Position numbers and translations under genes: made by a program. This document shows positions 1 to 10,084 of a stretch of DNA of 64,000 bases, piece by piece (position 1 is the first letter of the stretch; every line of letters begins with the position of its first letter). The notes beneath the pieces are model-generated. The model did not search any database. It saw only the letters and a program-made list of their open reading frames with translations, and was not told the origin of the DNA. Source of the DNA: Histomonas meleagridis. Lineage: Eukaryota > Parabasalia > Tritrichomonadida > Dientamoebidae. The DNA is taken from assembly GCA_020186115.1 (NCBI GenBank), contig WSYJ01000118.1, positions 186,001 through 250,000 on the forward strand, read 5' to 3'.

Positions 1-153
1 ATGTTTTGCCAATCTTCACTTATTGAATTGAATTTAATCTCCTGAAAAGTGCAGGAACATTTCCTTGTGTAAAAATTGAAAGTGACAGTTTCCATCGAAC
101 AATAATTTCAATTGAAATAACCGGTGTAATCGTTCTGCGCAGAAACGAGCCCA

Positions 154-3100
154 ATGCTTTGGATTTTCTTCCTCAAAATAAAAGCAGATGGGATGTTTTG
201 CATTGCTCCTGATAGCCTGAGGCAGAGCTGTCCAACTGGGTATATAAATATTACTTCAGTCACAGAAATAAATGAAACAAATTCATCAGTTTTAAATTTG
301 TATATAATTAATGATGGCAATAATCCATTAGAATTAAACTTCAACAATTTTAGTGTCACAACTTTCGAAATTAATGGTCAACCCAATTCAGTTGTATCAT
401 TATCAAATATCAAAGAAAACAATATTCTTTCCATAGCAAACATATCCGTCATAACACAGAGTGATAAGTTTGATCCCATTTTCTTAAAATTGCGGCACGT
501 TAATTTTCTTTCCTCAAATGTCATTCTCAATACCATTAATTTGGACACTGACTTCTATTCTCTCACCAACTTCACGCAAATAACAGCAGACGAAGGAACA
601 TTTACTCTCGAAGAAGAATCGTATTATCCGACAAAAGACATTTCCATTCGTTTCGCGAAGTCGTGGAGCGGGTACAAAGTCATCGGCGCCGCGTCCGACG
701 CCAACATATGTTTTGGCATTGAAACGGACGTTATGATCTTTATGAATATTCCATACAAAGTCACAATATACAAACAGCAGATCAGATACACGTTACAAGT
801 TGAGCTTGTAAACCCATCTGGAAACATCACTTTTACTGATGATTCATACAAATGGCTTAATTATATTCCAACGTTACAAATTTATATTTATACCGGATGT
901 TACTTCGCGATACCAATTTACTCTGTTCCACTTGAGAAGCATTGTTTTTTCATTTATGTTTATGGCGAAAGTACAATTGAGTTAAATGAGAATTCAAAGT
1001 TATCACATATTTTCCTTTCTGAGTCGACTCTTCATTTCCTTCTTAACCCCGGAACCCAATCGATATATTCATTTGCTTCAGTTGGTGATAATATTATTGA
1101 CGTCAATGCGAAAAACAAAACTTCAAATTCAACGCAGTTAATATTCGATCAAATTGAATTTTCCGAGTATTCAAAATCACTTTTTCATTCCAACGACCGC
1201 ATCAAAGTTCAATTCAATTACATCGTTTTCAATTCCGGTGTAAATTCTTCTCAACTCGACTTCACTGGTGATTCCAGTTATGTCATCCTTAATGACATCG
1301 ATTTACTTTCAGGGACTATCAACTTTTCCAACCTTGAGTTTGGCTCATTATGTCAACTTAATTTCAAATTTAGCTTATCAATGATGGGTACAATTAACAT
1401 CGATAACGTTATCATCAAATATCGTACTACCATTGATGTTGTCATTGATTATTGTGTAACTTATATACCAAAGGATGAAGAAGTTACACCGCTATTTACT
1501 ACCCCACATAAGATCGTTAACTTGAATGGGTATTACGCCAATATGACAAAGATACATTACCCACAGTTTGCTAATGTTTATGGTTTTTGTGATGATACGT
1601 CATTAACAGATGTCAAATTTAATGAGGATACAGGTGACTTAACATTGTCTATGACTAATTACCCATCGATAATCGACTCATATCTTTGTTATGGTGAAGT
1701 ATGTAATGATAAAACGTATTATCAAATTACAAAAGATAACTTCAGTCAATATAAAACGCGTATTGAAGATTTCACTGTTGGTATCACTATTATTATTAAT
1801 GAGTCAATGCCACCAGACATATACTTTGATTTTTCAGATATCAGCGCAAGTTTAACAGTAATTTGTCTGGATTCCGATTATTCATTTAATGTTTATATTG
1901 GGAATAATTCTTTAGCATTTATTACTTTTTCGAATGGAACAATTAATTTCATTGATAAAGGCGAAGTTTTACAGCCATATATTATGTTATTTATATTGTT
2001 ATATGGCGCAAGTATTAACACTACGTCAATTGATAATATTTATTTCTGTAATTCGAATTGTATTATTGATATTGATTCATTACAAACGTTTGAATTACGA
2101 AAGTTTCCATTTCCTAAATTCGATAGTGTTCATGTAACTATTACACAAAACACTACAATCGAATTTAAAGAAAATGGATATAACTTAACTTCGAATTATG
2201 GCTCGTTTGAAATTGATAGTGATTATACATTTTCGATTGAAACTCCAAATATCGAAATACACTGTAATGGTAATATATATAATTCGACAAATTTATTATA
2301 TTCAAGTATAACTCTTGCTGAATATAGAACATTAAATATTACTGGCGATTGGAGTAAAGGTGTTGAACCTGCTATTCGTATTGAGCCTGATCAATTTAAT
2401 GTCGAAACTTTGAATATTATTACTGATTCCGAAATAATACCATTAGAATTAAATGTCGAATTCCATTTAAATATTTATAGTTTAAATAATAAGTTCATGT
2501 CAAAAGTATATATTCCTTATAAAACAATAATTAAAGGTGATAAATATGAAGTAATTAATATCAATGTGAATGATATCTCTGAAATATATTTTAATGAAAT
2601 TGAAATCTATTCTTTATCTAATACTGAATCAGCTAATTTAATATTTTTTAATTCATTAACAACTTATGTTAAAAAATTGGTAATTTGTGAAGGCGCAGCT
2701 CAAACAATTATTGGTATAACTGTACAAGAGAAATTGATATTAGATAAAGTTAATGTTATATTGTTCTTATCTTGTGATATAACATCCGCTTCATTAGAAA
2801 TTCATTATGGAAATAACTTTACTTCAATTACTTTGGATAGTTTACCGAAATCAGTTGATATATATTTAGATGAATATAGTAATGAATATAATGGTCCAAT
2901 ATTATTTGGATTAGGTGATGGTCAATGTCAACATTTACTTGAGAAAACTATTCTTCATGGAACAACAAAATCTATTGAAGATAATTCAACATTTTTATCA
3001 AATTTATATTGCGGGAAAACAGAATATGAATATTTAGGTCTGGAATTAAAGATAACAAATGTTAAAGATGTTAATGAAACAAATACTACATTGGCTGTAT

Positions 3101-3258
3101 CGATTGTGAGTGTATTCGTTTTGATTTTGTTGGTTGTGATTTTATCGGTTTCATTTTGTAGTACTAAAACAAAAAAGAAAAGAGATAACGATGAAGACGT
3201 CGATACTGGTGATGATATTGATACAAGTGGAAGTTTAAACTTAACTTTAATCCAATAA
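154..3258 (+). CDS. Large type I surface membrane protein, trichomonad-type
   Basis: This 1034-residue protein has a weakly hydrophobic N-terminus (residues 1-20), a long Asn/Ser/Thr/Ile-rich extracellular part with many N-glycosylation sequons, one membrane segment near residues 980-1001 (start TLAVSIVSVFVLILL) and a short tail with a KKKR stop-transfer run followed by an acidic stretch. The layout is that of a parabasalid surface protein exposed outside the cell; I recognise no enzymatic domain. The start was taken at the first ATG, but MFCIAPD at residue 14 is a possible alternative and the leader is not a strong signal peptide. A TAACCG motif lies at 118-123, 31 bp before the ATG. Function is unknown; adhesion is only a guess. 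Confidence 0.7.
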   Translation: MLWIFFLKIKADGMFCIAPDSLRQSCPTGYINITSVTEINETNSSVLNLYIINDGNNPLELNFNNFSVTTFEINGQPNSVVSLSNIKENNILSIANISVITQSDKFDPIFLKLRHVNFLSSNVILNTINLDTDFYSLTNFTQITADEGTFTLEEESYYPTKDISIRFAKSWSGYKVIGAASDANICFGIETDVMIFMNIPYKVTIYKQQIRYTLQVELVNPSGNITFTDDSYKWLNYIPTLQIYIYTGCYFAIPIYSVPLEKHCFFIYVYGESTIELNENSKLSHIFLSESTLHFLLNPGTQSIYSFASVGDNIIDVNAKNKTSNSTQLIFDQIEFSEYSKSLFHSNDRIKVQFNYIVFNSGVNSSQLDFTGDSSYVILNDIDLLSGTINFSNLEFGSLCQLNFKFSLSMMGTINIDNVIIKYRTTIDVVIDYCVTYIPKDEEVTPLFTTPHKIVNLNGYYANMTKIHYPQFANVYGFCDDTSLTDVKFNEDTGDLTLSMTNYPSIIDSYLCYGEVCNDKTYYQITKDNFSQYKTRIEDFTVGITIIINESMPPDIYFDFSDISASLTVICLDSDYSFNVYIGNNSLAFITFSNGTINFIDKGEVLQPYIMLFILLYGASINTTSIDNIYFCNSNCIIDIDSLQTFELRKFPFPKFDSVHVTITQNTTIEFKENGYNLTSNYGSFEIDSDYTFSIETPNIEIHCNGNIYNSTNLLYSSITLAEYRTLNITGDWSKGVEPAIRIEPDQFNVETLNIITDSEIIPLELNVEFHLNIYSLNNKFMSKVYIPYKTIIKGDKYEVININVNDISEIYFNEIEIYSLSNTESANLIFFNSLTTYVKKLVICEGAAQTIIGITVQEKLILDKVNVILFLSCDITSASLEIHYGNNFTSITLDSLPKSVDIYLDEYSNEYNGPILFGLGDGQCQHLLEKTILHGTTKSIEDNSTFLSNLYCGKTEYEYLGLELKITNVKDVNETNTTLAVSIVSVFVLILLVVILSVSFCSTKTKKKRDNDEDVDTGDDIDTSGSLNLTLIQ

Positions 3259-3332
3259 TAGTCGGCTGTCACTTTTTGTCATTTGTAAACGTTTTTAATA
3301 ATTATTTCCATTTGTTTTGTTTCTTTCATGAT

Positions 3333-4017
3333 TTAATTCGTAGTATACCTCTTTCGTTTTGTTGGTAATACATTTGGTTCAGGTTTCCCAAATAGAAAAC
3401 TTAAGAAATTACATCCGCCCATACCAGGATTTTCATTTGGAGCCGTATCTTTATATTTCATAAGTAGGTCAATGATTTCTTTGTTCCCAGTTTCTTCAGC
3501 AAGATCGATTGGAGTGACATTCTCATAATCAGGTTGATTTGGATTAGCACCAAAGTCAAGTAACATTTGTACGTTGTTCAGTTTCTTTGTCTGTACTGCC
3601 CAATGTAAAGGAGACCAAAAAGAATTAAAGAAATACCTTCTCCATCAGTATCATTTGGATCTACGCCTGCGTGAAGTAGCATAATAATAGCGGTTCTTTT
3701 GTTCTTGATGACTGCTGTATGAATTGGCTCTCTAAATAAGCGAAATAAATACCAGCAAATGTATGAAATAAACTATATTCGGTTCTGTTGCCGGTGCTCC
3801 GTTATCTAAAAGGTACTGTAAACAACTCATTGCGTCCTTTTCGATAGCTAAATCAAGTAATGATTTCGGGAAATATAAAATAAATATCTTGGATCTGAGT
3901 GTTAAAATTTTAAAATACTTTCGTTTCAATAGACACCTTCGAAGGAATTAAAGCAGAGAGTGCATTAAGGTCATCATTCCCTAATGCATCAACAACAGCT
4001 TCAGTTAATTCATCCAT
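3333..4017 (-). CDS. Ankyrin-repeat protein, interrupted by short insertions
   Basis: Read on the minus strand from ATG 4017 (MDELTEAVVDALGNDD), the gene encodes about four ankyrin repeats: SLLDLAIEKDAMSCLQYLL, EPIHTAVIKNKRTAIIMLL, PLHWAVQTKKLNNVQMLL and TPIDLAEETGNKEIIDLL. The frame is broken four times. The first break fits a 24-nt GT-AG intron (3895-3918). The others (about 3867-3888, 3729-3773 and 3614-3636) are AT-rich, begin with TATTT-like sequence and fall at the boundary between repeats; 3867-3888 and 3614-3636 lack an obvious AG end. The gene is therefore either a multi-intron gene with relaxed splice sites or a decaying one. It starts only about 27 bp past the stop of the SNF2-like gene, on the same strand. 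The product would be a small protein-binding scaffold. Confidence 0.55.
3895..3918 (-). other. Putative 24-nt spliceosomal intron in the ankyrin gene
   Basis: On the minus strand this stretch begins GTATTTTAAAA and ends TTTTAACACTCAG. The end resembles the trichomonad branch-point plus 3' splice motif (ACTAACACACAG in Trichomonas vaginalis), with branch site and acceptor fused. It contains an in-frame TAA directly after ETK, so read-through would end the protein after 35 residues. Removal joins ETK to IQ. Confidence is limited because another break follows about 30 nt downstream. Confidence 0.5.
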
Positions 4018-4043
4018 TAATTCCACTGACACTTTTTGAGGCG

Positions 4044-7000
4044 TTATTCGGTCGTAATGATAGAGTTCTGTTTATAACCAATTAAATGATAACCATAGTT
4101 CGATGGATAACCATATTCAGGAGGTAAACTAGAGAATTTTTGATAATCATTTTGTTGTATAATTATATCATTAGAAAGAATTATATATGGAATTAACGTG
4201 TTTTGATTATTTTGATTATTATTAACAATTAAAGTTTCATTATGAGTTTCGTTATTTGAAGTTATATTCTTTAGAAAATTATATAAAGAATTGGAACTTA
4301 ATAAGAAGTTTGGTATATTTGAGTCTTCTTCTTTATATTCAGTGTTAGGATTTAATAGCCAATTTATATCATTATGCGTTAAATAAGTATGAAATGGTAA
4401 TGTTTTGTCTAAAAGTATATTACGTATTGAAGAAAATGCACCGAATTCAATTAGTTTTTGGAAAAATAAATGGAAATCTTTTGTTGACCAATTACCATAT
4501 TGCAAATCAATAAATTTTTTATCTGATATTACATTAATTGATCTCTTTAACATTATCGACATTAGTATCCCTTTGTATATTTCGTTTATCATTTTATTTT
4601 CTATTTTCATTGTAAATCGTATTGGTAATGGCGCATCATTAACATGTGTTATTTCATTTGGTATTTCGAAGTATTCTTTAGAATTTGGTTTGTAATGTGA
4701 CAAAAGTTGTGAAATGTTCATTACAAATGTCTCTACTTCGAATGAGTTCTTACTGAGTAATGCTGACTTAAAGTGTAACTCCTTTCGATTTAACATTACC
4801 AAATTATTACCATACGAATGAAACATATTTAGAATGGTATTAACTTCATATGTTGTCCAAAAATGAAATGTCTTCCTATGGAATCCAATTACATCCAATA
4901 ACATTCCTTTCATTATTTCACATATTTGTGTAATTCGCTTTTCATTTTTATCTAAAGATTTCTTTGTTAGTAACATATTAAATATTCGTTGATCTTTCTC
5001 ATGTTTATATCCTAAATATGGAGGTAAAAGATGAAATGGGAAATCTTTTGCTTTAAAGTTTTTGTTCCATTCTGTGACAAGTAAATTTCTTTCAAGATTT
5101 GACAAGAAATGTTCACATGTATTATATATATAACATGGGATTTCTCTACATATTAAATAGTAATCTTTGACGAGAAATTTGTCTTCAAATATATTATACC
5201 ATTCCATTTGTGACTGACATAACACTTGTGAACAATCTAATTTCAATTTGTAGTCGTATATAAGTCTTTGTAATAGTATCGGATAACAAAATACTTTCGA
5301 TGGATTACATGAACGGAAGTAAAGAAGTATTACAAATAAACAAAAGTTTTTGATTTGTTCAATTGAATATAAATTATTTGTTTCTTTGGAAATTCTTTCC
5401 CATTGTCCATAACCAAAATATTCGAGTTCTTCTATAATGAATTTCGCATTTTCGATGCTAATTTCTATTTTATTTTCTTTTGTTACATTTTGTCGAGGTA
5501 TTGGATATCGAAGAAGAAATTCTTTATCACTTTTCCGAAATGATAAATCAATTTCATCAAAAGATATTTCATCTTTTGTAAAAGTAATTAAATAATCAAT
5601 TGCAGTTGATGACTTTTTGATGATATTTTCATATGAATCAAATTTAATACTTTCATTATATATCAATTCTGGTGGTTCTTTAATTTTAAGAATTGTATGT
5701 TTCTCTGCAATTGTTACTTCGGCACCAAAATAATCAGAAGTATCTTCTAAATGAAATGTATTAAATATTGTATATATATTATTGTCATTAATTTCAATGT
5801 TTTGATAATTCTCGTTTTTGTTTAAAAGTTGATTAAATAATTTATTCTTTCGTCTTTCGGTACAAAATGTTTCATGTTCAATAGTACCATAAGTTATTAA
5901 TTGTAATATATTAATATTATGTTTAAACATATTTTCAATTTTTTCCATTTCATTTGATGAATAATTCGAATCAATTAAAATAACTAAATTTCCTTTTGTA
6001 ATATTAAATTTCATTTTCTTAGTATATATAATTAATATAAATATATCATTTCCTTTATCACAAAAGTCTTTAATTGCATTATTTTTCTCAATTTCAGTCA
6101 TATTATCCGAATATTTCACATAAGTATAAAACATTACATTACAATATTGTTCTAATAAATTTAAATTACTTTCGATATGAGTTAATAATATTACTGATTG
6201 ACAATTCTTTCTAAAAAATGGTAAAATTCTATCAATGAACAAATATTTGGATGAATAGTCAACAAGTAATTGATGATCATACGAAGCAGAATGTGATAAA
6301 TAATATTCTTTAATTCCATTAATTAAAATCGGATGACAACAAATTAAATTTTCGAATTCATTTTTGCTAAAATTATTTAAATTTGTTTTGGTAATTCTCC
6401 AAAGTTCATTTAGTTTAACTAAACGTAATAATTCTTTTTGATATTTCGTTAAGCTCAAAAAGATAATTTTCTTGTTATTATTTTCATTATTATAATTAAT
6501 TGTTCTCTTTAATACATGTGGATTTATTAAATGATTAATTTTATCAATAATATTTGTATTCACATTTCGTATATCATCATCGGGAAATATTTTTATATCA
6601 TTAAATTGTTTTTCTATTAAATTTAATTGTAAATAAAAATTTGATAAATTATTTTGTTGAAGTTTTGAATTTAATATTACAATATGTAATGGATCTAATT
6701 GACGAATTGATTGATAAAATTTTAAATTATAATTTTTAATTGTATATAAATTATCAATTACAATTATTTCCCAAATAATATTTTGTAATTCATTAATATC
6801 AGTTAATAAAGTTTCATATGAAATTAATAAAACATTAAAACTAATTTTATCATTAAGAATTTCTCCGTTTATATCATCTTTATAAGGAAATTGTTGGTTC
6901 CTAATTAATGATCGAATTTCATCTGAACCCGAATAATTTATACATATTAAATCAGAAGTTTTTTCAATTTTGTTTTTCCATTTATATATTTCTTTATCTG

Positions 7001-7601
7001 AATGAACAATTACTATAAATGGACCATGAAAATCATTTTCTTTATTAAGATGATTTAAAAATTGTATTAAGTCATTTCGTGTTTCTGATTTTTTTTCATC
7101 TGCTAAAATTGATCCATGTTCATTTACAAAAGATTTAATTAGAAATTGTATTACTTCATTTTGTTCTTCATAATTATTATTTTTATAATTTTGACAGAAG
7201 ATTTGAAATGTTTTTATGATTTGTGACTTCGTATTATCTATCATAGGCCTTCTTTGATATTTTTCTAGTAAAACATTTGGAAATTTTAATGGATCTTTCT
7301 CCCAGAAAAATGTCGTTTTGTTGTTACTTTCAAGTTTATAAAGATATTCTCTTGATCCATTGACATTGATTTGATGTGAGATGATTTCAAATGAAAAACT
7401 ATTTTTAAAACTATTTTCTTCGTTAAACTTTTTAAGACAATTTAGAAAATTGGGAAAATTTAATAAAAAAGCAACTGGAATCCAATAAGAAAATAGTTGT
7501 GAATCACCATAACTTACAAGAAATTCAATGTTACCTGGCGTCCTTCTTGTTAAATATATTTGGTTGACATTTACATTAATTCTTTGAATGTTTTTTAACA
7601 T
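4044..7601 (-). CDS. SNF2/CHD-like chromatin protein with degenerate ATPase motifs
   Basis: This 1185-residue nuclear-type protein aligns by eye with CHD/ISWI remodellers. Residues 24-60 may be a chromodomain remnant. The SNF2 N-lobe covers about 110-330 and is recognisable from FNVLLISYETLLTDI at 256-269. The region matching motif I (usually ADEMGLGKT) reads ADEKKSETR at 167-175, and motif II (usually VDEAHRLKN) reads IDNLYTIKN at 282-290. A C-lobe follows (about 440-620), where the arginine-containing motif VI is also lost before LITYGTIEHE. A SANT-like helix (EELEYFGYGQWERI) and two similar Trp-rich stretches lie further on. Without the Walker lysine, the acidic box and the arginine fingers, ATP hydrolysis is unlikely; a DNA- or histone-binding scaffold role is inferred. 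It shares an 80-bp divergent promoter with the gene at 7682. Confidence 0.65.
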   Translation of the reverse strand: MLKNIQRINVNVNQIYLTRRTPGNIEFLVSYGDSQLFSYWIPVAFLLNFPNFLNCLKKFNEENSFKNSFSFEIISHQINVNGSREYLYKLESNNKTTFFWEKDPLKFPNVLLEKYQRRPMIDNTKSQIIKTFQIFCQNYKNNNYEEQNEVIQFLIKSFVNEHGSILADEKKSETRNDLIQFLNHLNKENDFHGPFIVIVHSDKEIYKWKNKIEKTSDLICINYSGSDEIRSLIRNQQFPYKDDINGEILNDKISFNVLLISYETLLTDINELQNIIWEIIVIDNLYTIKNYNLKFYQSIRQLDPLHIVILNSKLQQNNLSNFYLQLNLIEKQFNDIKIFPDDDIRNVNTNIIDKINHLINPHVLKRTINYNNENNNKKIIFLSLTKYQKELLRLVKLNELWRITKTNLNNFSKNEFENLICCHPILINGIKEYYLSHSASYDHQLLVDYSSKYLFIDRILPFFRKNCQSVILLTHIESNLNLLEQYCNVMFYTYVKYSDNMTEIEKNNAIKDFCDKGNDIFILIIYTKKMKFNITKGNLVILIDSNYSSNEMEKIENMFKHNINILQLITYGTIEHETFCTERRKNKLFNQLLNKNENYQNIEINDNNIYTIFNTFHLEDTSDYFGAEVTIAEKHTILKIKEPPELIYNESIKFDSYENIIKKSSTAIDYLITFTKDEISFDEIDLSFRKSDKEFLLRYPIPRQNVTKENKIEISIENAKFIIEELEYFGYGQWERISKETNNLYSIEQIKNFCLFVILLYFRSCNPSKVFCYPILLQRLIYDYKLKLDCSQVLCQSQMEWYNIFEDKFLVKDYYLICREIPCYIYNTCEHFLSNLERNLLVTEWNKNFKAKDFPFHLLPPYLGYKHEKDQRIFNMLLTKKSLDKNEKRITQICEIMKGMLLDVIGFHRKTFHFWTTYEVNTILNMFHSYGNNLVMLNRKELHFKSALLSKNSFEVETFVMNISQLLSHYKPNSKEYFEIPNEITHVNDAPLPIRFTMKIENKMINEIYKGILMSIMLKRSINVISDKKFIDLQYGNWSTKDFHLFFQKLIEFGAFSSIRNILLDKTLPFHTYLTHNDINWLLNPNTEYKEEDSNIPNFLLSSNSLYNFLKNITSNNETHNETLIVNNNQNNQNTLIPYIILSNDIIIQQNDYQKFSSLPPEYGYPSNYGYHLIGYKQNSIITTE

Positions 7602-7681
7602 TAAAATATCGAAATTTGTTTGTACATCAAATTTAAATGATGTGGTAACCGTCGAGACCGTTTAGCTTTAGCTACAAAAAA
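7602..7681. promoter_or_regulatory. 80-bp divergent promoter with TAACCG motif
   Basis: This short gap separates the starts of the SNF2-like gene (minus) and the small MGNEQS protein gene (plus). It holds TAACCG at 7646-7651 and a second ACCGTTT at 7656-7662. The whole control region of both genes must lie here or inside the coding ends. TAACCG/CGGTTA fits the Myb recognition pattern CNGTTR; that link is inference. Confidence 0.4.
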
Positions 7682-7906
7682 ATGGGAAACGAACAGTCAA
7701 ATCTCGATGAATTAATAGATTGGGTAACTTTAAAGGCATTCAAAGACACTGATTTCGATCCGAAGTTTCGTCATTTGACCATAAGCGAAAAACAACAAAT
7801 TGATTTAACAATATGCAGAACATTAGAAACAAATCGTAGAATAGAAACAAAGTTGCTCCAGGCTGGAAAGGACGATCCAGACATATTGGATCCTTTAAAA
7901 TATTAA
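7682..7906 (+). CDS. Small protein with N-myristoylation signal
   Basis: The 74-residue product starts MGNEQSNLDELIDW. Gly2 followed by Ser6 fits the consensus for N-myristoylation, so the protein is probably membrane-tethered in the cytosol. The rest is charged and predicted helical, ending DDPDILDPLKY. I recognise no family. The ORF has a short upstream leader with a divergent promoter and ends in TAATAAG, a likely poly(A) context. Codon use resembles the neighbours, which supports a real gene despite its size. Confidence 0.6.
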   Translation: MGNEQSNLDELIDWVTLKAFKDTDFDPKFRHLTISEKQQIDLTICRTLETNRRIETKLLQAGKDDPDILDPLKY

Positions 7907-7949
7907 TAAGCTTTTGAAAATAAAATTTATTGTTATTTTAATTTTTTAA

Positions 7950-8465
7950 TTACAAATCTAAAGAAACCTTAGGAACTTTGCTAATTTCTTCGACAAGTGG
8001 GTCTTCGTAAATTTCCTCAGCGCTTGCACCTTCTACAATAAACATATTTGGTGAAAAGTAATTCCTAAAACTTCCTTTTTTAGGTTTCCATCCTTCAACC
8101 GCATAAACAAGCAATTCTTTTTCGTCTTTTAATTCATCAAAGTTGCATTTTTTATATTCTTTTACATAAAAAAGATGAAAAATACCCATTGAATTCATGT
8201 ATGAAACTTGTTCTTCTGATAAAAATTTTTTATACCATCCAAACTGTATCATTTCATTTGTTTTAAATTCAATTCCATGATTGGTTTTTAAATCATTAAT
8301 TTGCGATACTGTAATAGTTGTTAAAAGTCGGACAAAAAACCATCCCATAGAAAATCCATTTAATACACTTGCTCCATTATCATTTATTTGTATTCCAGTG
8401 GCAGTTCTAAGTGTTTGGGATCCTGCTTTCATTTTAAATGATCTCATAGAATAATTTGAAAACAT
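7950..8465 (-). CDS. Conserved-looking protein of unknown function, 171 aa
   Basis: The product is soluble, mixed alpha/beta, with several aromatic-rich stretches (NGFSMGWFFVRLL, MIQFGWYKKFL, GIFHLFYVKEY) and an acidic C-terminus (EEIYEDPLVEEISKVPKVSLDL). There is no signal peptide or membrane segment. It lies 26 bp downstream of the PP2A scaffold gene on the same strand; trichomonad genes are transcribed singly, so this need not mean a shared function. The first two ATGs (residues 1 and 7) are both possible starts. I do not recognise the family. Confidence 0.6.
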   Translation of the reverse strand: MFSNYSMRSFKMKAGSQTLRTATGIQINDNGASVLNGFSMGWFFVRLLTTITVSQINDLKTNHGIEFKTNEMIQFGWYKKFLSEEQVSYMNSMGIFHLFYVKEYKKCNFDELKDEKELLVYAVEGWKPKKGSFRNYFSPNMFIVEGASAEEIYEDPLVEEISKVPKVSLDL

Positions 8466-8491
8466 TACGATTAAAAACCATAGAAATATAT

Positions 8492-10084
8492 TTACTTATG
8501 TGTGGCAAAATAAACAACGTCTGGGTCTTCATCCGCTTTCAATTGCTCTAAAATATTTGATCCGCTTGGAACAGTTCGAGCTAGAACTAACCTTACATTT
8601 GGCACTGGATCTTTTGCAGCTTTTTTTAATATATCGTTCATTCTATCACATAGATTCAGTTCCACTATTGCGATAATAGCTGTTTCCCTTAACAAATAAT
8701 CATGTTTTGCAAACAAATGTGAAATCATGGGGATAACATTTGCTTTTATCCATTTTCCTCCAAAATGTGCTGTTAGTTCAGAGAGACCTTTCACTGTTGA
8801 ATTCCGGACTTCACTTGCATCATCCTTTAATAAGGATTTCACAATTGGAAGGAATTTTCTGTTAAATTTGGTTTCTTTTGTTGTTTTTGCAACTTCTGGA
8901 AGTAATAAAGCGATACCTTTCTTAACTCTCCAATCGCTAAGCTTGATCAAGTTAGTAAGATTCTTTGCAGCTGGTTTAATGGCTTTACCTGTATGTGATA
9001 CTGTTTTCAATGCAGCCATTTTAACAATAAGATCTTTATCACCAAGAAGAGCAGCCAAAGTTGAATTGATTAAATCATCAGGACCATTTTTAATACGGCC
9101 AATTGACTCTGCTATTGATTTCCTCACATTAAAATCAATGTCATTAGCAAGACCGTTAATTAACCGTTTAAAACCGTCTGAATTGAAACATTGAATTGAA
9201 TAAACGTACGGAATTTGAAGCGCTGTTGATGCTCTGATTGCACTAAGCTTTTCGACTGAAGATTGCTGAATAATATCTTTTATGAAGCTCTTGGGCGCGT
9301 TTCCTTTAAAAATAGAATCAATGTGAGAAACAAGAACAGATTTTGCTTGCCATATTTTCGTCTGCATTATTGCTTTAGATATGTCAATTTTGAGTTGAGT
9401 TTCATTAGATGGTAGAAATGTAAGAATTGGAGGTATTTCGATTGTTACTGCTGGCGCTTTATCTTTGGAAAGAGCTGTGAGAATCTTGGAAATGATTTCA
9501 AATGGACATTGATTTTGAATAAGGTATGAAATGTATTGACAGAATGTGCGCCGCACTATAACATTTTCATCTGTACAAATTCTTTGGAGATATTTATTAA
9601 ATTTTTGCTTGCTTTCCTGCGAAATCTTATTATATAACTGACAAATAATCATTACGCCTGAGCAGCGTAATGGATACCATTTGTCTTTAATTAATTTTCT
9701 AAAAAATGATGGAAATTTTGTATTGAAGTCGCTTTCTGTTAGTAATTTTCCTATTTGAACAACTGAATCAGTAGCGGCATTCCTTACATCGAAGTCCTCA
9801 TTTTCACAAATTAATTTTAAGGCATCAATTAATGTTTGAACATTACTAGGACCGCCTACTACATCAAGCATTATAGCAAGTTCTTTTGCAATCATTTTTA
9901 AAGCTGTTTCATCGTGGTCTGTTGTTTCCATTGTATATGGAATAAGTTCATTAATTGTACGTTTTGGGCCAAGAACTCGTGCTATTACATGCAAATTTGC
10001 AAGTGAATGTAACCTTTCATTTGCGTTTTCACTTCTGATTGCAGTTATCATTGATATTATTTCTTCGATGCTGTAATTGCTCAT
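8492..10084 (-). CDS. PP2A 65-kDa scaffold (A) subunit, HEAT-repeat protein
   Basis: This 530-residue protein is built entirely of HEAT repeats of about 39 residues, each with the Asp/Val/Arg signature (for example DEDFDVRNAATDSVVQIG, DKDLIVKMAALKTVSHTG, DDASEVRNSTVKGLSELTA). The opening (SANANERLHSLANL-like region, HVIARVLGPKRTINELIPY) matches the PP2A A subunit, which holds the catalytic and regulatory B subunits together in the phosphatase holoenzyme. Family members have about 590 residues and 15 repeats, so this copy is slightly short. The protein would act in cytosol and nucleus, including mitosis. A TAACCG motif sits at 10273-10278, about 190 bp upstream. Confidence 0.85.
   Translation of the reverse strand: MSNYSIEEIISMITAIRSENANERLHSLANLHVIARVLGPKRTINELIPYTMETTDHDETALKMIAKELAIMLDVVGGPSNVQTLIDALKLICENEDFDVRNAATDSVVQIGKLLTESDFNTKFPSFFRKLIKDKWYPLRCSGVMIICQLYNKISQESKQKFNKYLQRICTDENVIVRRTFCQYISYLIQNQCPFEIISKILTALSKDKAPAVTIEIPPILTFLPSNETQLKIDISKAIMQTKIWQAKSVLVSHIDSIFKGNAPKSFIKDIIQQSSVEKLSAIRASTALQIPYVYSIQCFNSDGFKRLINGLANDIDFNVRKSIAESIGRIKNGPDDLINSTLAALLGDKDLIVKMAALKTVSHTGKAIKPAAKNLTNLIKLSDWRVKKGIALLLPEVAKTTKETKFNRKFLPIVKSLLKDDASEVRNSTVKGLSELTAHFGGKWIKANVIPMISHLFAKHDYLLRETAIIAIVELNLCDRMNDILKKAAKDPVPNVRLVLARTVPSGSNILEQLKADEDPDVVYFATHK

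Noticed and set aside
8727-9194. 155-codon plus-strand ORF inside the PP2A scaffold gene
   Set aside because: It is antisense to strongly conserved HEAT repeats and has no independent support.
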